DNA of 64,000 bases from Gibbsiella quercinecans (GTDB taxonomy: Bacteria > Pseudomonadota > Gammaproteobacteria > Enterobacterales > Enterobacteriaceae). Below the pieces are notes generated by a model, which worked only from the letters and a program-made list of their open reading frames with translations, was not told the DNA's origin and did no database searches. Location: the NCBI RefSeq assembly GCF_002291425.1, contig NZ_CP014136.1, forward strand, positions 4,588,001 to 4,652,000. Reading direction: 5' to 3'. This document shows positions 36,694 through 44,241 of the stretch, one piece after another; the stretch's first letter is position 1; each line of letters begins with the position of its first letter. Both the position numbers and the translations under genes were made by a program.

Positions 36694-37374
36694 ATGCAAG
36701 ATAGCCAACAGCAAGCCGAATGGATCACCCGGCAGATACTGGAAGAGCTGGCCACCGGGAAACGCCCGGCGCCGGTGCCGCACATGGGCGGTGTCCCGGT
36801 ATTGGACATTCCGGTCGGCATTTCAAACCGCCACGTTCACCTGTGCCGGCAGGATATGGATGAGTTATTCGGCTACGGTTCCTCGCTGACGCGGTTAAAA
36901 GCGGTGAAGCAGCCCGGCCAGTTTGCCGCCGAACAGACGGTGACGCTGCGGGGCCCAAAGGGGGATATCGCCAATGTGCGGGTGCTGGGCCCGCTTCGCA
37001 GCGCAACACAGATTGAAATCTCGGTCGCTGACGGTTTCGCCCTGGGGGTGAAGGCGCCGGTCAGAATGTCTGGCGATATTGACGGTTCGCCGGGGATCGA
37101 AATCATCGGCCCACTGGGGCGCGTCATCAAACCCAACGGCATGATTGTCGCCTGGCGCCATATTCATATTTCACCGCAGGACGCGGAAAAATACGGTTTG
37201 CGTGATGGGATGGAGATCGCTGTGCAGGCCGAAGGGCAACGTGGCGGCATCTTGCGCCACGTTGTGGTGCGTGCCAGCGTCGATGCGGTGCTGGAACTGC
37301 ATATCGATGTGGAAGAGGCCAACGGCTTCGGGCTGCGTAATGGCGATCGGGTGCGCCAGGTTCGGATCGCCTAA
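36694..37374 (+). CDS. pduL: Phosphate propanoyltransferase PduL
   Basis: A 226-residue PTAC enzyme converting acyl-CoA to acyl phosphate and freeing CoA. The zinc-binding HxH motif lies in PVGISNRHVHLCRQD and the second in VAWRHIHISPQDAEKYGL. The first ~22 residues (QAEWITRQILEELATG) form an amphipathic helix of the encapsulation-peptide type, followed by a Pro/Ala linker, so it should be a core enzyme rather than a cytosolic one. It lies 141 bases after the alcohol dehydrogenase. Confidence 0.93.
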   Translation: MQDSQQQAEWITRQILEELATGKRPAPVPHMGGVPVLDIPVGISNRHVHLCRQDMDELFGYGSSLTRLKAVKQPGQFAAEQTVTLRGPKGDIANVRVLGPLRSATQIEISVADGFALGVKAPVRMSGDIDGSPGIEIIGPLGRVIKPNGMIVAWRHIHISPQDAEKYGLRDGMEIAVQAEGQRGGILRHVVVRASVDAVLELHIDVEEANGFGLRNGDRVRQVRIA

Positions 37375-37416
37375 GCCGCCGTTGCCGCGAGGAATGGCCC
37401 GATTACGAGAGGGATT

Positions 37417-38166
37417 ATGGACAGTCAGGCATTATCTCAACTGCTGGATACCATCATCGCTGAACTGGTGGCGCAAAAAAGGCCTGCCGCGCCGGCCGGG
37501 GATAAAGACGTGCGCGTGTTGATCACCGGTGACGATATGTCTGCCTTGCCCGCCACTCTTGGTTGCCTGGCTGCGCTGGCGCGCCGTGGCTATCCGCTGC
37601 GGGTGTATTTTTCCCACAGTGCCGGCCGTTCGGCGTTGAAAACCCAGTATATGCAGGCGATCACGCGCCAGTGCCCCGGCGCGGTCTGCCATGCGCTGCC
37701 GCCAGGCGATATGCAGGATACCCCTTATGGCTGCCTTTTTTTGCCGGCCTTGTCTGGCAACAGCATGAGCAAAATTGCGCTGGGTATCCGCGATAACATC
37801 GCCGGCGAATGGGTGTTTGATGCGCTGCGCCGGCAAAAGCAGGTGATTGTCACATTGAATAACGAATGTTTGGCCATGTCCGGGGGCGGCCTGGCCGCAC
37901 CGTGGCTGGCCAGACTGGCATCCTATGCGCAGGCGCTGGCGAGCTATGGCATCGTTATTTCAGGGCGCAAGCCCGCCGTCCCACGCCTTGCCACCGGGCA
38001 GCCCGATGCCCACCGGCAGCCGCGGGCGAAAAAAACGCTGATTACCCTGCGTGATATTCGGCTGCATCCCACTGGGGAACCGCTTGCCGCCGACAGCAAT
38101 ACGCTGATTACCCCTGCCGCACTGGATGAAATCAGGCGGCGGCATATCTCCATTACGCAACGCTGA
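37417..38166 (+). CDS. Microcompartment-associated flavoprotein-like protein
   Basis: A 249-residue protein with a fold suggesting the HFCD flavoprotein family (VLITGDDMSALPATLGCLAALARRGYPLRVYFSHSAG at the start, then FLPALSGNSMSKIALGIRDNIAGEWVFDALRRQKQVIVTLNN). The C-terminal strand-rich part (TLITLRDIRLHPTGEPLAADSNTLITPAALDEI) is reminiscent of PduM-type tails. Residues 4-22 (QALSQLLDTIIAELVAQKR) are an encapsulation-peptide-like amphipathic helix. Proteins of this kind occur in other GRE and pdu-like loci without a firm function; an electron-transfer or cofactor role is only a guess. Confidence 0.65.
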   Translation: MDSQALSQLLDTIIAELVAQKRPAAPAGDKDVRVLITGDDMSALPATLGCLAALARRGYPLRVYFSHSAGRSALKTQYMQAITRQCPGAVCHALPPGDMQDTPYGCLFLPALSGNSMSKIALGIRDNIAGEWVFDALRRQKQVIVTLNNECLAMSGGGLAAPWLARLASYAQALASYGIVISGRKPAVPRLATGQPDAHRQPRAKKTLITLRDIRLHPTGEPLAADSNTLITPAALDEIRRRHISITQR

Positions 38167-38178
38167 TAAGGAGGGAAC

Positions 38179-38451
38179 ATGTACCTGGCAAAAGTGACCG
38201 GTGCGTTGGTTTCTACCACCAAGCATGCCTCACTCAACGGTTCGAAACTGCTCATCGTCGCCCGCCTTGATGAACATTTTTTACCCACCAGCAATGTGCA
38301 GGTGGCGGTGGATATCGTTGGCGCGGGCAATGGCGAAATTGTCATCGTCACCACCGGCAGCTCGGCGCGCTTTAGTAACGGCCGGGAGCATTCGGTGATT
38401 GATGCCGCCGTGGTCGGCATTGTGGATTCCCTTGAGTTGAATGGGAAATAA
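38179..38451 (+). CDS. BMC-P vertex shell protein (EutN/CcmL family)
   Basis: A 90-residue pentamer-forming shell protein that caps the vertices of the polyhedron. Typical start MYLAKVTGALVSTTKHASLNGSKLLIV, core VDIVGAGNGEIVIVTTGSSAR and the conserved VIDAAVVGIVDSLE. AGGAGG ribosome-binding site directly upstream; 12 bases from the previous gene. Confidence 0.95.
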   Translation: MYLAKVTGALVSTTKHASLNGSKLLIVARLDEHFLPTSNVQVAVDIVGAGNGEIVIVTTGSSARFSNGREHSVIDAAVVGIVDSLELNGK

Positions 38452-38479
38452 CGCAGCTTATCGTCATGAGGAAACGCTT

Positions 38480-38983
38480 ATGTCAGCGCCAGATCCTGCC
38501 CGGTATTCACCGATTGAACGCTGGGTTGATGCCGCCATTGCCCGGCAAATGCCGGAACCGGGGGCTGCGTTCAGCCTGCAGGATGCGGCGCATTTAGCCC
38601 TGTTCGCCCAACAAGAGGCCGATGCCTGCGGTGTGCCCATCGTGTTTAGCCTGGTAGATGGCAGCGGGCGCCAGCGCTATTTCTTCAGCATGGATCACGC
38701 GCTGTTGGTCAGCCACACCCTGGCCTTTCAAAAAGCCTATAGCGCGGTCGCGTTGAAAATGCCGACCCATGAGCTTGCCGCATTGGTGCAGCCCGGCGCC
38801 GTGCTCTACGGCTTGCCGCATCTGGCTGATATTTGCTGCATTGGTGGCGGGCTTCCTTTGTGGGCGCAAGGGCGCCTAATCGGCGGCATAGGCATCAGCG
38901 GCGGCACGGTTGAACAGGATTTGACGATCGCCCGTAACGTACTCCGGCGCTTTAGCACCACCTATTTTTCGCTTATCGCTTAG
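38480..38983 (+). CDS. HbpS/GlcG-like protein (PduO C-terminal domain type)
   Basis: A 167-residue protein of the haem-degrading/haem-binding HbpS-GlcG fold, which is also the C-terminal domain of PduO. Visible: SLQDAAHLALFAQQEADACGVPIVFSLVDGSGRQ, AFQKAYSAVALKMPT and GGLPLWAQGRLIGGIGISGGTVEQDL. No PduO adenosyltransferase domain is attached, fitting a B12-independent locus. Residues ~8-22 (SPIERWVDAAIARQM) could be a targeting helix. I chose ATG 38480 because AGGA lies upstream; 38441 is in frame but overlaps the vertex gene. Confidence 0.8.
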   Translation: MSAPDPARYSPIERWVDAAIARQMPEPGAAFSLQDAAHLALFAQQEADACGVPIVFSLVDGSGRQRYFFSMDHALLVSHTLAFQKAYSAVALKMPTHELAALVQPGAVLYGLPHLADICCIGGGLPLWAQGRLIGGIGISGGTVEQDLTIARNVLRRFSTTYFSLIA

Positions 38984-39063
38984 GCCGCGCATCGCCATCG
39001 CGTTCATCGGCGGCAGGCCGGCCAAATGCGTGGGTTTCTTTTCATTTTTCTTTAGGGGGCAGC

Positions 39064-40275
39064 ATGTCCTTAACGTCGTTGGTGTTGGTGATTAACTGCG
39101 GTTCTTCCTCCATTAAGTTTTCGCTGATCCCGCTTGGGCAAGACGCGCCGGTTTTATCCGGCATTGCGGAAAGGCTGGGGCTGGATAATGCCGTGATGAC
39201 CTTTAAGGATCGCGCAGGGAATAAAACGGCCGTGGTATTGGAGGCGGCCAATCACCGCGCGGCGCTAAAAGCGTTATTTGATAAATTAGCGCAGCAACGC
39301 CTGTTGCCGGCTATCCACGCTATTGGTCACCGGGTCGCCCATGGCGGCAACGGCTTTAAACATTCGGTGTTGCTGAATGCTGAGGTGGTCGAGAAGATCA
39401 GGGCGCTTTCGGTATTGGCGCCGTTGCATAACCCCGCCAACCTGCTGGGGATTGAGGCCGCTATCGCGCTGTTCCCGGCGTTGCCGCAGGTGGCGGTCTT
39501 CGACACCGCGTTCCACCAGACATTGCCGCCGGAAGCCTACACCTATGCCATCCCGTTGGAATATCAGCAGCGCTATCAGGTGCGGCGTTATGGCTTTCAC
39601 GGTACCTCGCATCGCTATATCGCCGGCGTGGCTGCTGCTACCTTTAATTTGGATCCGGACGACCACGGCATTCTCATCGCCCATCTGGGGAATGGTTCGT
39701 CGGTGTGCGCGGTAAAAGATGGCAAAAGCGTTGATACCTCAATGGGGATGACGCCGCTGGAAGGGCTGGTGATGGGGACCCGCTGCGGCGATCTGGACTT
39801 TGGCGCCGCCGCCTATATTGCCAAATGCACCCGACAATCGATCGAATCGCTGTACCACATGGTCAATACGCAGTCCGGCCTGTATGGGATTTCTGGTATT
39901 TCCAGCGACTGCCGTACGCTGCAAGAAGCGCGCAGCCAGGGCAACCCGCGCGCAGCGCTGGCGATTGATGTGATGGTGCACCGCCTGGCCAGGCACATCG
40001 GTGCGCACCTTACCTCGCTCAAGCAGCTCAACGCGTTGGTGTTCACTGGCGGCATTGGCGAAAATTCGGCGTTGATTCGCGCGCTGACCGTCAGAAAGCT
40101 GGCCGTGCTGGGGCTGCGGCTTGATGCGGAAAAAAATGAACAAACCTGCGGCGGGCGCAGCGGGGTGATTTCTCCGCCGGGCGCACCGATTGTCGCGGTC
40201 ATTCCTACCAATGAAGAAAAAATGATTGCCCATGATGCGGCGGCGCTGTCCCAGGCCGTTTTGTTAAAAGCCTGA
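39064..40275 (+). CDS. Acetate/propionate kinase
   Basis: A 403-residue acetokinase (PduW/AckA/TdcD family) that turns acyl phosphate and ADP into the free acid and ATP, the energy-yielding step of the pathway. All motifs are present: VLVINCGSSSIKFSLI, YGFHGTSHRYI, GNGSSVCAVKDGKSVDTSMGMTPLEGLVMGTRCGDLD and VFTGGIGENSALIR. It closes the first block; a 366-base gap with regulatory-looking elements follows. Confidence 0.95.
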   Translation: MSLTSLVLVINCGSSSIKFSLIPLGQDAPVLSGIAERLGLDNAVMTFKDRAGNKTAVVLEAANHRAALKALFDKLAQQRLLPAIHAIGHRVAHGGNGFKHSVLLNAEVVEKIRALSVLAPLHNPANLLGIEAAIALFPALPQVAVFDTAFHQTLPPEAYTYAIPLEYQQRYQVRRYGFHGTSHRYIAGVAAATFNLDPDDHGILIAHLGNGSSVCAVKDGKSVDTSMGMTPLEGLVMGTRCGDLDFGAAAYIAKCTRQSIESLYHMVNTQSGLYGISGISSDCRTLQEARSQGNPRAALAIDVMVHRLARHIGAHLTSLKQLNALVFTGGIGENSALIRALTVRKLAVLGLRLDAEKNEQTCGGRSGVISPPGAPIVAVIPTNEEKMIAHDAAALSQAVLLKA

Positions 40276-40288
40276 ATATATATCGCTA

Positions 40289-40350
40289 TACTCGTCATAC
40301 TTAAAGTTGCAGGTGTGTTGGCTTTTCTGCAGCTCGAATTATTTAGAGTA
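40289..40350. repeat. Interspersed palindromic element, second copy
   Basis: Contains GTTGCAGGTGTGTTGGCTT, the same core as the element at 19040-19135, followed by CTGCAGCTCGAATTATTTAGAGTA. It lies directly after the kinase stop codon. Confidence 0.6.
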
Positions 40351-40430
40351 AAAAATTTAATAAAAAATGCGAGGGAGGTAACAAAAATAACCGCTAAATT
40401 CACCGTATTGAACAGTTTATTTTAGGTGTC

Positions 40431-40446
40431 TAATAACGCGTTATTA
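40431..40446. promoter_or_regulatory. Perfect 16-bp palindrome before the second microcompartment block
   Basis: TAATAACGCGTTATTA is fully self-complementary. It lies in the 366-base gap between the kinase and the first hexamer gene, ~200 bases upstream of the latter, and is a candidate operator for an internal promoter. No other gene is seen in the gap. Confidence 0.45.
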
Positions 40447-40641
40447 TTTCCGGCCACGTTTTTAACCACAGGTGGATTTTGTTGTCCGGTTTACGGGCGA
40501 TATAACAAGAAAGTCCCGCTGGCGGGCAAAACATTTCCGTTAAATAGCCATAACATTAACTTGTATGAATATATTACGCACATCGGCGATGCGTTATTGC
40601 TTTGTGCACCTTTACTCTCTATCGGAATTATCGAGGTCGTT

Positions 40642-40923
40642 ATGCAACAAGAAGCATTAGGAATGGTTGAAACAAAAGGTTTGGTCTCCGCAATTGAAGC
40701 CGCTGACACCATGGTGAAATCCGCCAATGTGACCTTGGTTGGCTATGAAAAAATCGGTTCCGGCCTGGTAACGGTAATGGTGCGCGGCGATGTGGGCGCG
40801 GTTAAAGCGGCCACTGATGCAGGCTCTGCGGCGGCGGGGAAAGTGGGCGAATTGGTCTCCGTACACGTTATTCCGCGCCCGCATATCGAAGTGGAAAAAA
40901 TTCTGCCAAAAGCCGTCGGTTAA
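40642..40923 (+). CDS. BMC-H hexameric shell protein (PduA/PduJ type)
   Basis: A 93-residue single-domain shell protein. Typical features: [58 protein letters not shown], then the C-terminal [14 protein letters not shown]. Hexamers of this type tile the facets; the pore loop is KIGSG. ATG 40642 is the family start; an upstream frame exists but is not coding in character. Expected to be the major shell protein. Confidence 0.96.
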   Translation: MQQEALGMVETKGLVSAIEAADTMVKSANVTLVGYEKIGSGLVTVMVRGDVGAVKAATDAGSAAAGKVGELVSVHVIPRPHIEVEKILPKAVG

Positions 40924-40944
40924 TAACTACAGAGGATACTGACC

Positions 40945-41730
40945 ATGAGAGATAATCTTGTTGAGCAGATTATATCTGAAGTGATGACAAAACAGACCGA
41001 CGCTCCCACCAAAGGCTCGACCGCGGCTTCGTTCATGGGCTGCGGCCTGACTGAATTTGTCGGTACTGCAATCGGCCATACCATTGGTCTGGTCATTGCG
41101 AACGTCGATAATCAGCTGCATGAAATTATGAATATCGACAAGAAATATCGCTCTATCGGTATTCTTGGTGCGCGCACGGGCGCCGGGCCGCATATTTTTG
41201 CCGCCGATGAAGCGATTAAAGCGACCAACAGTGAAATATTGGTCATCGAACTGGCCCGTGATACGGAAGGGGGCGGTGGGCATGGTTGTTTGATTATCTT
41301 CGGGGCGGAAGATGTTTCCGACGTTCGGCGCGCCATTGAGGTTGCGCTGTCCGAAATTGAACGCACGATGGGCGACGTTTATGGTTCGCCCGCCGGCCAC
41401 CTTGAGTTTCAATACACTGCCCGCGCCAGCTACGCGCTGAATAAAGCCTTCGGCGCGCCGGTCGGTAAGTCTTTCGGCATGACCTGCGCCTCCCCGGCGG
41501 CGATCGGCGTGGTGATTGCGGATACGGCGGCAAAATCCGCGGTGATAGAGCCGATTGGCTATGCCAGCCCAAGTAAAGGCACCAGTTTCAGCAATGAAGT
41601 GATTTTTACCTTTGCCGGGGATTCCGGCGCCGTTCGCCAGGCGGTGATTGCGGCCCGTGACGTTGGGATGCAGCTCCTGGCCACGTTAGATCCAGCAGAA
41701 ATCAAATCCACCACAACGCCCTATATTTGA
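40945..41730 (+). CDS. BMC-T trimeric shell protein, PduB type
   Basis: A 261-residue tandem-BMC-domain protein very close to PduB: LTEFVGTAIGHTIGLVIANVDNQLHEIM, YRSIGILGARTGAGPHIFAADEA, GHLEFQYTARASYALNKAFGAP and the last residues TTTPYI. Residues 1-18 (MRDNLVEQIISEVMTKQT) match the N-terminal helix through which PduB is thought to tie the enzyme core to the shell. A PduB-type trimer with a glycyl-radical dehydratase is a notable mix of pdu and GRM features. Confidence 0.95.
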   Translation: MRDNLVEQIISEVMTKQTDAPTKGSTAASFMGCGLTEFVGTAIGHTIGLVIANVDNQLHEIMNIDKKYRSIGILGARTGAGPHIFAADEAIKATNSEILVIELARDTEGGGGHGCLIIFGAEDVSDVRRAIEVALSEIERTMGDVYGSPAGHLEFQYTARASYALNKAFGAPVGKSFGMTCASPAAIGVVIADTAAKSAVIEPIGYASPSKGTSFSNEVIFTFAGDSGAVRQAVIAARDVGMQLLATLDPAEIKSTTTPYI

Positions 41731-41780
41731 AACCCTCGGATGGCGAAGCGTGCGTGCGGTGTGGGTAAGGAATCGAAAAG

Positions 41781-43283
41781 ATGAATGATATTGAAATAGC
41801 TCAAGCGGTATCGAATGTGCTGAGCAAATACACGAAAGCGGCGCCTGCCGCTGCCATGGCGCCAACCGCAGCGCCGGCGAGCGCCCAGCCGGCGGTGTTG
41901 GCCGGCCTGGATGATATCGTGGCCCAGGCGCTGGCGCAGCAGGTGCAACCGGCGCCCGCGGCGGGCAACGGGGTGTTCGCCAGCATGGATCAGGCCATTG
42001 CCGCAGCGGTTGCCGCGCAGGTCCAGTATCGTTATTGCTCAATGCAGGATCGCACTGCGTTTATCAACGGCATTCGCAGCGTTTTTCTTCAGGATGAGGT
42101 TCTGCAAACCATCTCCCGCATGGCGGTGGAAGAAACCGGCATGGGGAACTACCAGGATAAGCTGATCAAAAACCGCATGGCTGCGCTGAAGACGCCCGGG
42201 CTGGAAGATTTGGCCACCAGCGCCTGCAGTGGGGACAGCGGGTTAACCCTGGTGGAATATTCCGCCTACGGCGTGATTGGTTCGATCACCCCGACGACCA
42301 ACCCGACCGAAACCATTATCAACAACAGTATCGGTATGCTGGCGGCGGGAAATACCGTGATATTCAGCCCCCATCCGCGTTCAAGAAAAGTGTCTTTATA
42401 TGCGGTGGAACTGATCAACGACAAGCTGGCGCAACTGGGCGCGCCGGCCAATTTGGTCGTCACGGTGGCGCAGCCTTCGATTGACAACACCAATGCGCTG
42501 ATTAGCGATCCACGCATCAATATGCTGGTGGCGACCGGCGGCCCGGCGATCGTGAAAACGGTGATGTCGTCGGGCAAAAAAGCCATCGGTGCCGGCGCCG
42601 GCAATCCACCGGTGGTGGTGGATGAAACGGCCGATATTGAAAAAGCCGCCCGGGATATCATCAAGGGCTGCAGCTTTGATAACAACCTGCCGTGCGTAGC
42701 GGAAAAAGAAGTGATTGTCGTGAACCAGGTCGCCGATTACCTGATCCATTGCATGAAAAAGAGCGGCGGTTACTTGTTGTGCGATAAAGCGCTGATTCAG
42801 CAACTGCAACGCCTGGTGATGAATGAAAAGGGCAATGGGCCGAATACCGCGTTTGTCGGGAAAGATGCCGGCTATCTACTCCAGCAGATCGGCATCGCCG
42901 CGCCGCCGGAGGTTAAGGTGATTGTCATCGAAACCGAGAAAACGCACCCCTTCGTGGTGCATGAGCTCATGATGCCGGTGCTGCCTGTGGTGCGCGTGGA
43001 GAACGTGGATGAGGCGATCGAACTGGCGGTGCAGGTTGAGCACGGCAATCGCCATACCGCCATTATGCACTCTACCAACGTCGACAAACTGACCAAAATG
43101 GCGCGGCAGATCCAAACCACCATTTTCGTCAAGAATGGCCCTTCGTATGCGGGGCTGGGGGTCGGGGGCGAAGGGCATACCACGTTTACCATTGCTGGCC
43201 CCACCGGCGAAGGGCTCACGTCGGCGCGCAATTTTGCCAGAAAGCGGCACTGCATCATGGTTGAAGCGCTGAATATTCGCTAA
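41781..43283 (+). CDS. CoA-acylating aldehyde dehydrogenase, PduP-like
   Basis: A 500-residue aldehyde dehydrogenase that turns propionaldehyde (or 3-hydroxypropionaldehyde) into acyl-CoA with NAD+. Catalytic Cys305 lies in FDNNLPCVAEKEVIVV; cofactor-binding segments VIGSITPTTNPTETIINN and VATGGPAIVKTVMSSGKKAIGAGAGNPPVVVDE are intact. The N-terminus is about 36 residues longer than PduP. It has one targeting-type helix (IEIAQAVSNVLSKYT, residues 4-18), an Ala/Pro linker, and a second similar helix (LDDIVAQALAQQV, ~residues 43-55) before the catalytic domain. Confidence 0.94.
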   Translation: MNDIEIAQAVSNVLSKYTKAAPAAAMAPTAAPASAQPAVLAGLDDIVAQALAQQVQPAPAAGNGVFASMDQAIAAAVAAQVQYRYCSMQDRTAFINGIRSVFLQDEVLQTISRMAVEETGMGNYQDKLIKNRMAALKTPGLEDLATSACSGDSGLTLVEYSAYGVIGSITPTTNPTETIINNSIGMLAAGNTVIFSPHPRSRKVSLYAVELINDKLAQLGAPANLVVTVAQPSIDNTNALISDPRINMLVATGGPAIVKTVMSSGKKAIGAGAGNPPVVVDETADIEKAARDIIKGCSFDNNLPCVAEKEVIVVNQVADYLIHCMKKSGGYLLCDKALIQQLQRLVMNEKGNGPNTAFVGKDAGYLLQQIGIAAPPEVKVIVIETEKTHPFVVHELMMPVLPVVRVENVDEAIELAVQVEHGNRHTAIMHSTNVDKLTKMARQIQTTIFVKNGPSYAGLGVGGEGHTTFTIAGPTGEGLTSARNFARKRHCIMVEALNIR

Positions 43284-43305
43284 CGCTCGGCGGGGGCATA
43301 GCCAG

Positions 43306-43605
43306 ATGAAAAAACGCATCATTAATGCGCCGGCGCCGGAAGTGTTGGCCATGTTAAAACGCCGGATGCCGGGGGAATTTCGTTCGCGGCTGGATTTGAT
43401 TCGAATTGATGCGATTGGCCTGATTATGCTGCCGGTGCCTGACCTGTATTTCTATGCCGATATGGCCAGTAAAAGTGCGCACGTTGTGGTGTCGGAGATC
43501 TTCGGCAGTTGCCCGCAGCATGTGACCACCCTGGCTATTTTCGGCGAAGTCGCCGCCGTCAATGAAGCCATGCGAACCATTGAGGATGATGACAGCCACT
43601 TCTGA
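43306..43605 (+). CDS. Circularly permuted BMC-H shell protein (EutS/PduU type)
   Basis: A 99-residue shell protein. The order MKKRIINAPAPEVLAMLKRR...DAIGLIMLPVPDLYFYADMASKSAHVVVSEIFG...TTLAIFGEVAAVNEAM matches EutS/PduU, in which the strands are permuted and an N-terminal barrel can plug the pore. It stops about 15 residues sooner than EutS, just after the last helix. It is between the aldehyde dehydrogenase and the DJ-1 gene. Confidence 0.8.
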   Translation: MKKRIINAPAPEVLAMLKRRMPGEFRSRLDLIRIDAIGLIMLPVPDLYFYADMASKSAHVVVSEIFGSCPQHVTTLAIFGEVAAVNEAMRTIEDDDSHF

Positions 43606-43612
43606 GAACCTA

Positions 43613-44215
43613 ATGATGAAAAGAATCTTATTGCTCGCAGGCGACTTTTCCGAGGACTACGAAGTCATGGTGCCGTGGCAGGCATTAAGCATGTTGGGTT
43701 TCAGAGTGGATGTGGTGTGCCCGGGGAAAAGAGTCGGGGAGTTTATTAAAACCGCCGTGCATGATTTTGAAGGCGACCAGACTTACAGCGAAAAACCCGG
43801 CCACTTATTCCGGCTAACGGCCTCTTTTGATGAAGTAAAATTACAAGATTACTGTGGGGTTTATATTTCGGGTGGGCGTTCATCGGAATATCTTCGGCTG
43901 AATAAATCCGTCTTGAATATTGTCCACTATGCAATGAACTTCTCATTACCGTTAGCCGTAATATGCCACGGGCCGCAAATATTAGCCGCCGCCGGCGTGC
44001 TGCAAGGAAAAACCTTAACGGGATTTTTCACAGTAAAACCTGAAATAGAGTTGGCGGGTGGCATCTGGATGAATGCGGCTGATGATGAAGCGGTTATTGA
44101 CGGCAATTTAATTACCGCAACCACCTGGATGGGGCACCCGGCAATACTGCGCCAGTTTATTACTCTGCTAGGCGTGAACATTATCCATAAGCACCCTGCA
44201 CTGCCGCAAGGTTAA
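43613..44215 (+). CDS. DJ-1/PfpI family protein in the microcompartment operon
   Basis: A 200-residue class I glutamine-amidotransferase-like protein. Core: RILLLAGDFSEDYEVMVPWQAL (with the conserved Glu), YISGGRSSEYLR and the nucleophile elbow LAVICHGPQILAAAG with Cys. This is the YhbO/PfpI-type layout; members act as glyoxalases, deglycases or chaperones. Just 26 bases separate it from the dehydratase, so it is part of the operon. A role in repairing or detoxifying reactive aldehydes is an inference. The start may be 43613 or 43616 (tandem ATG). Confidence 0.82.
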   Translation: MMKRILLLAGDFSEDYEVMVPWQALSMLGFRVDVVCPGKRVGEFIKTAVHDFEGDQTYSEKPGHLFRLTASFDEVKLQDYCGVYISGGRSSEYLRLNKSVLNIVHYAMNFSLPLAVICHGPQILAAAGVLQGKTLTGFFTVKPEIELAGGIWMNAADDEAVIDGNLITATTWMGHPAILRQFITLLGVNIIHKHPALPQG

Positions 44216-44241
44216 CAAAATTAATTTTCGGGAGTTATTGT

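Noticed and set aside
40426-40641. N-terminal extension of the BMC-H protein
   Set aside because: The frame is open upstream of 40642, but the sequence is unlike any shell protein, and the ATG at 40642 gives the exact family start.
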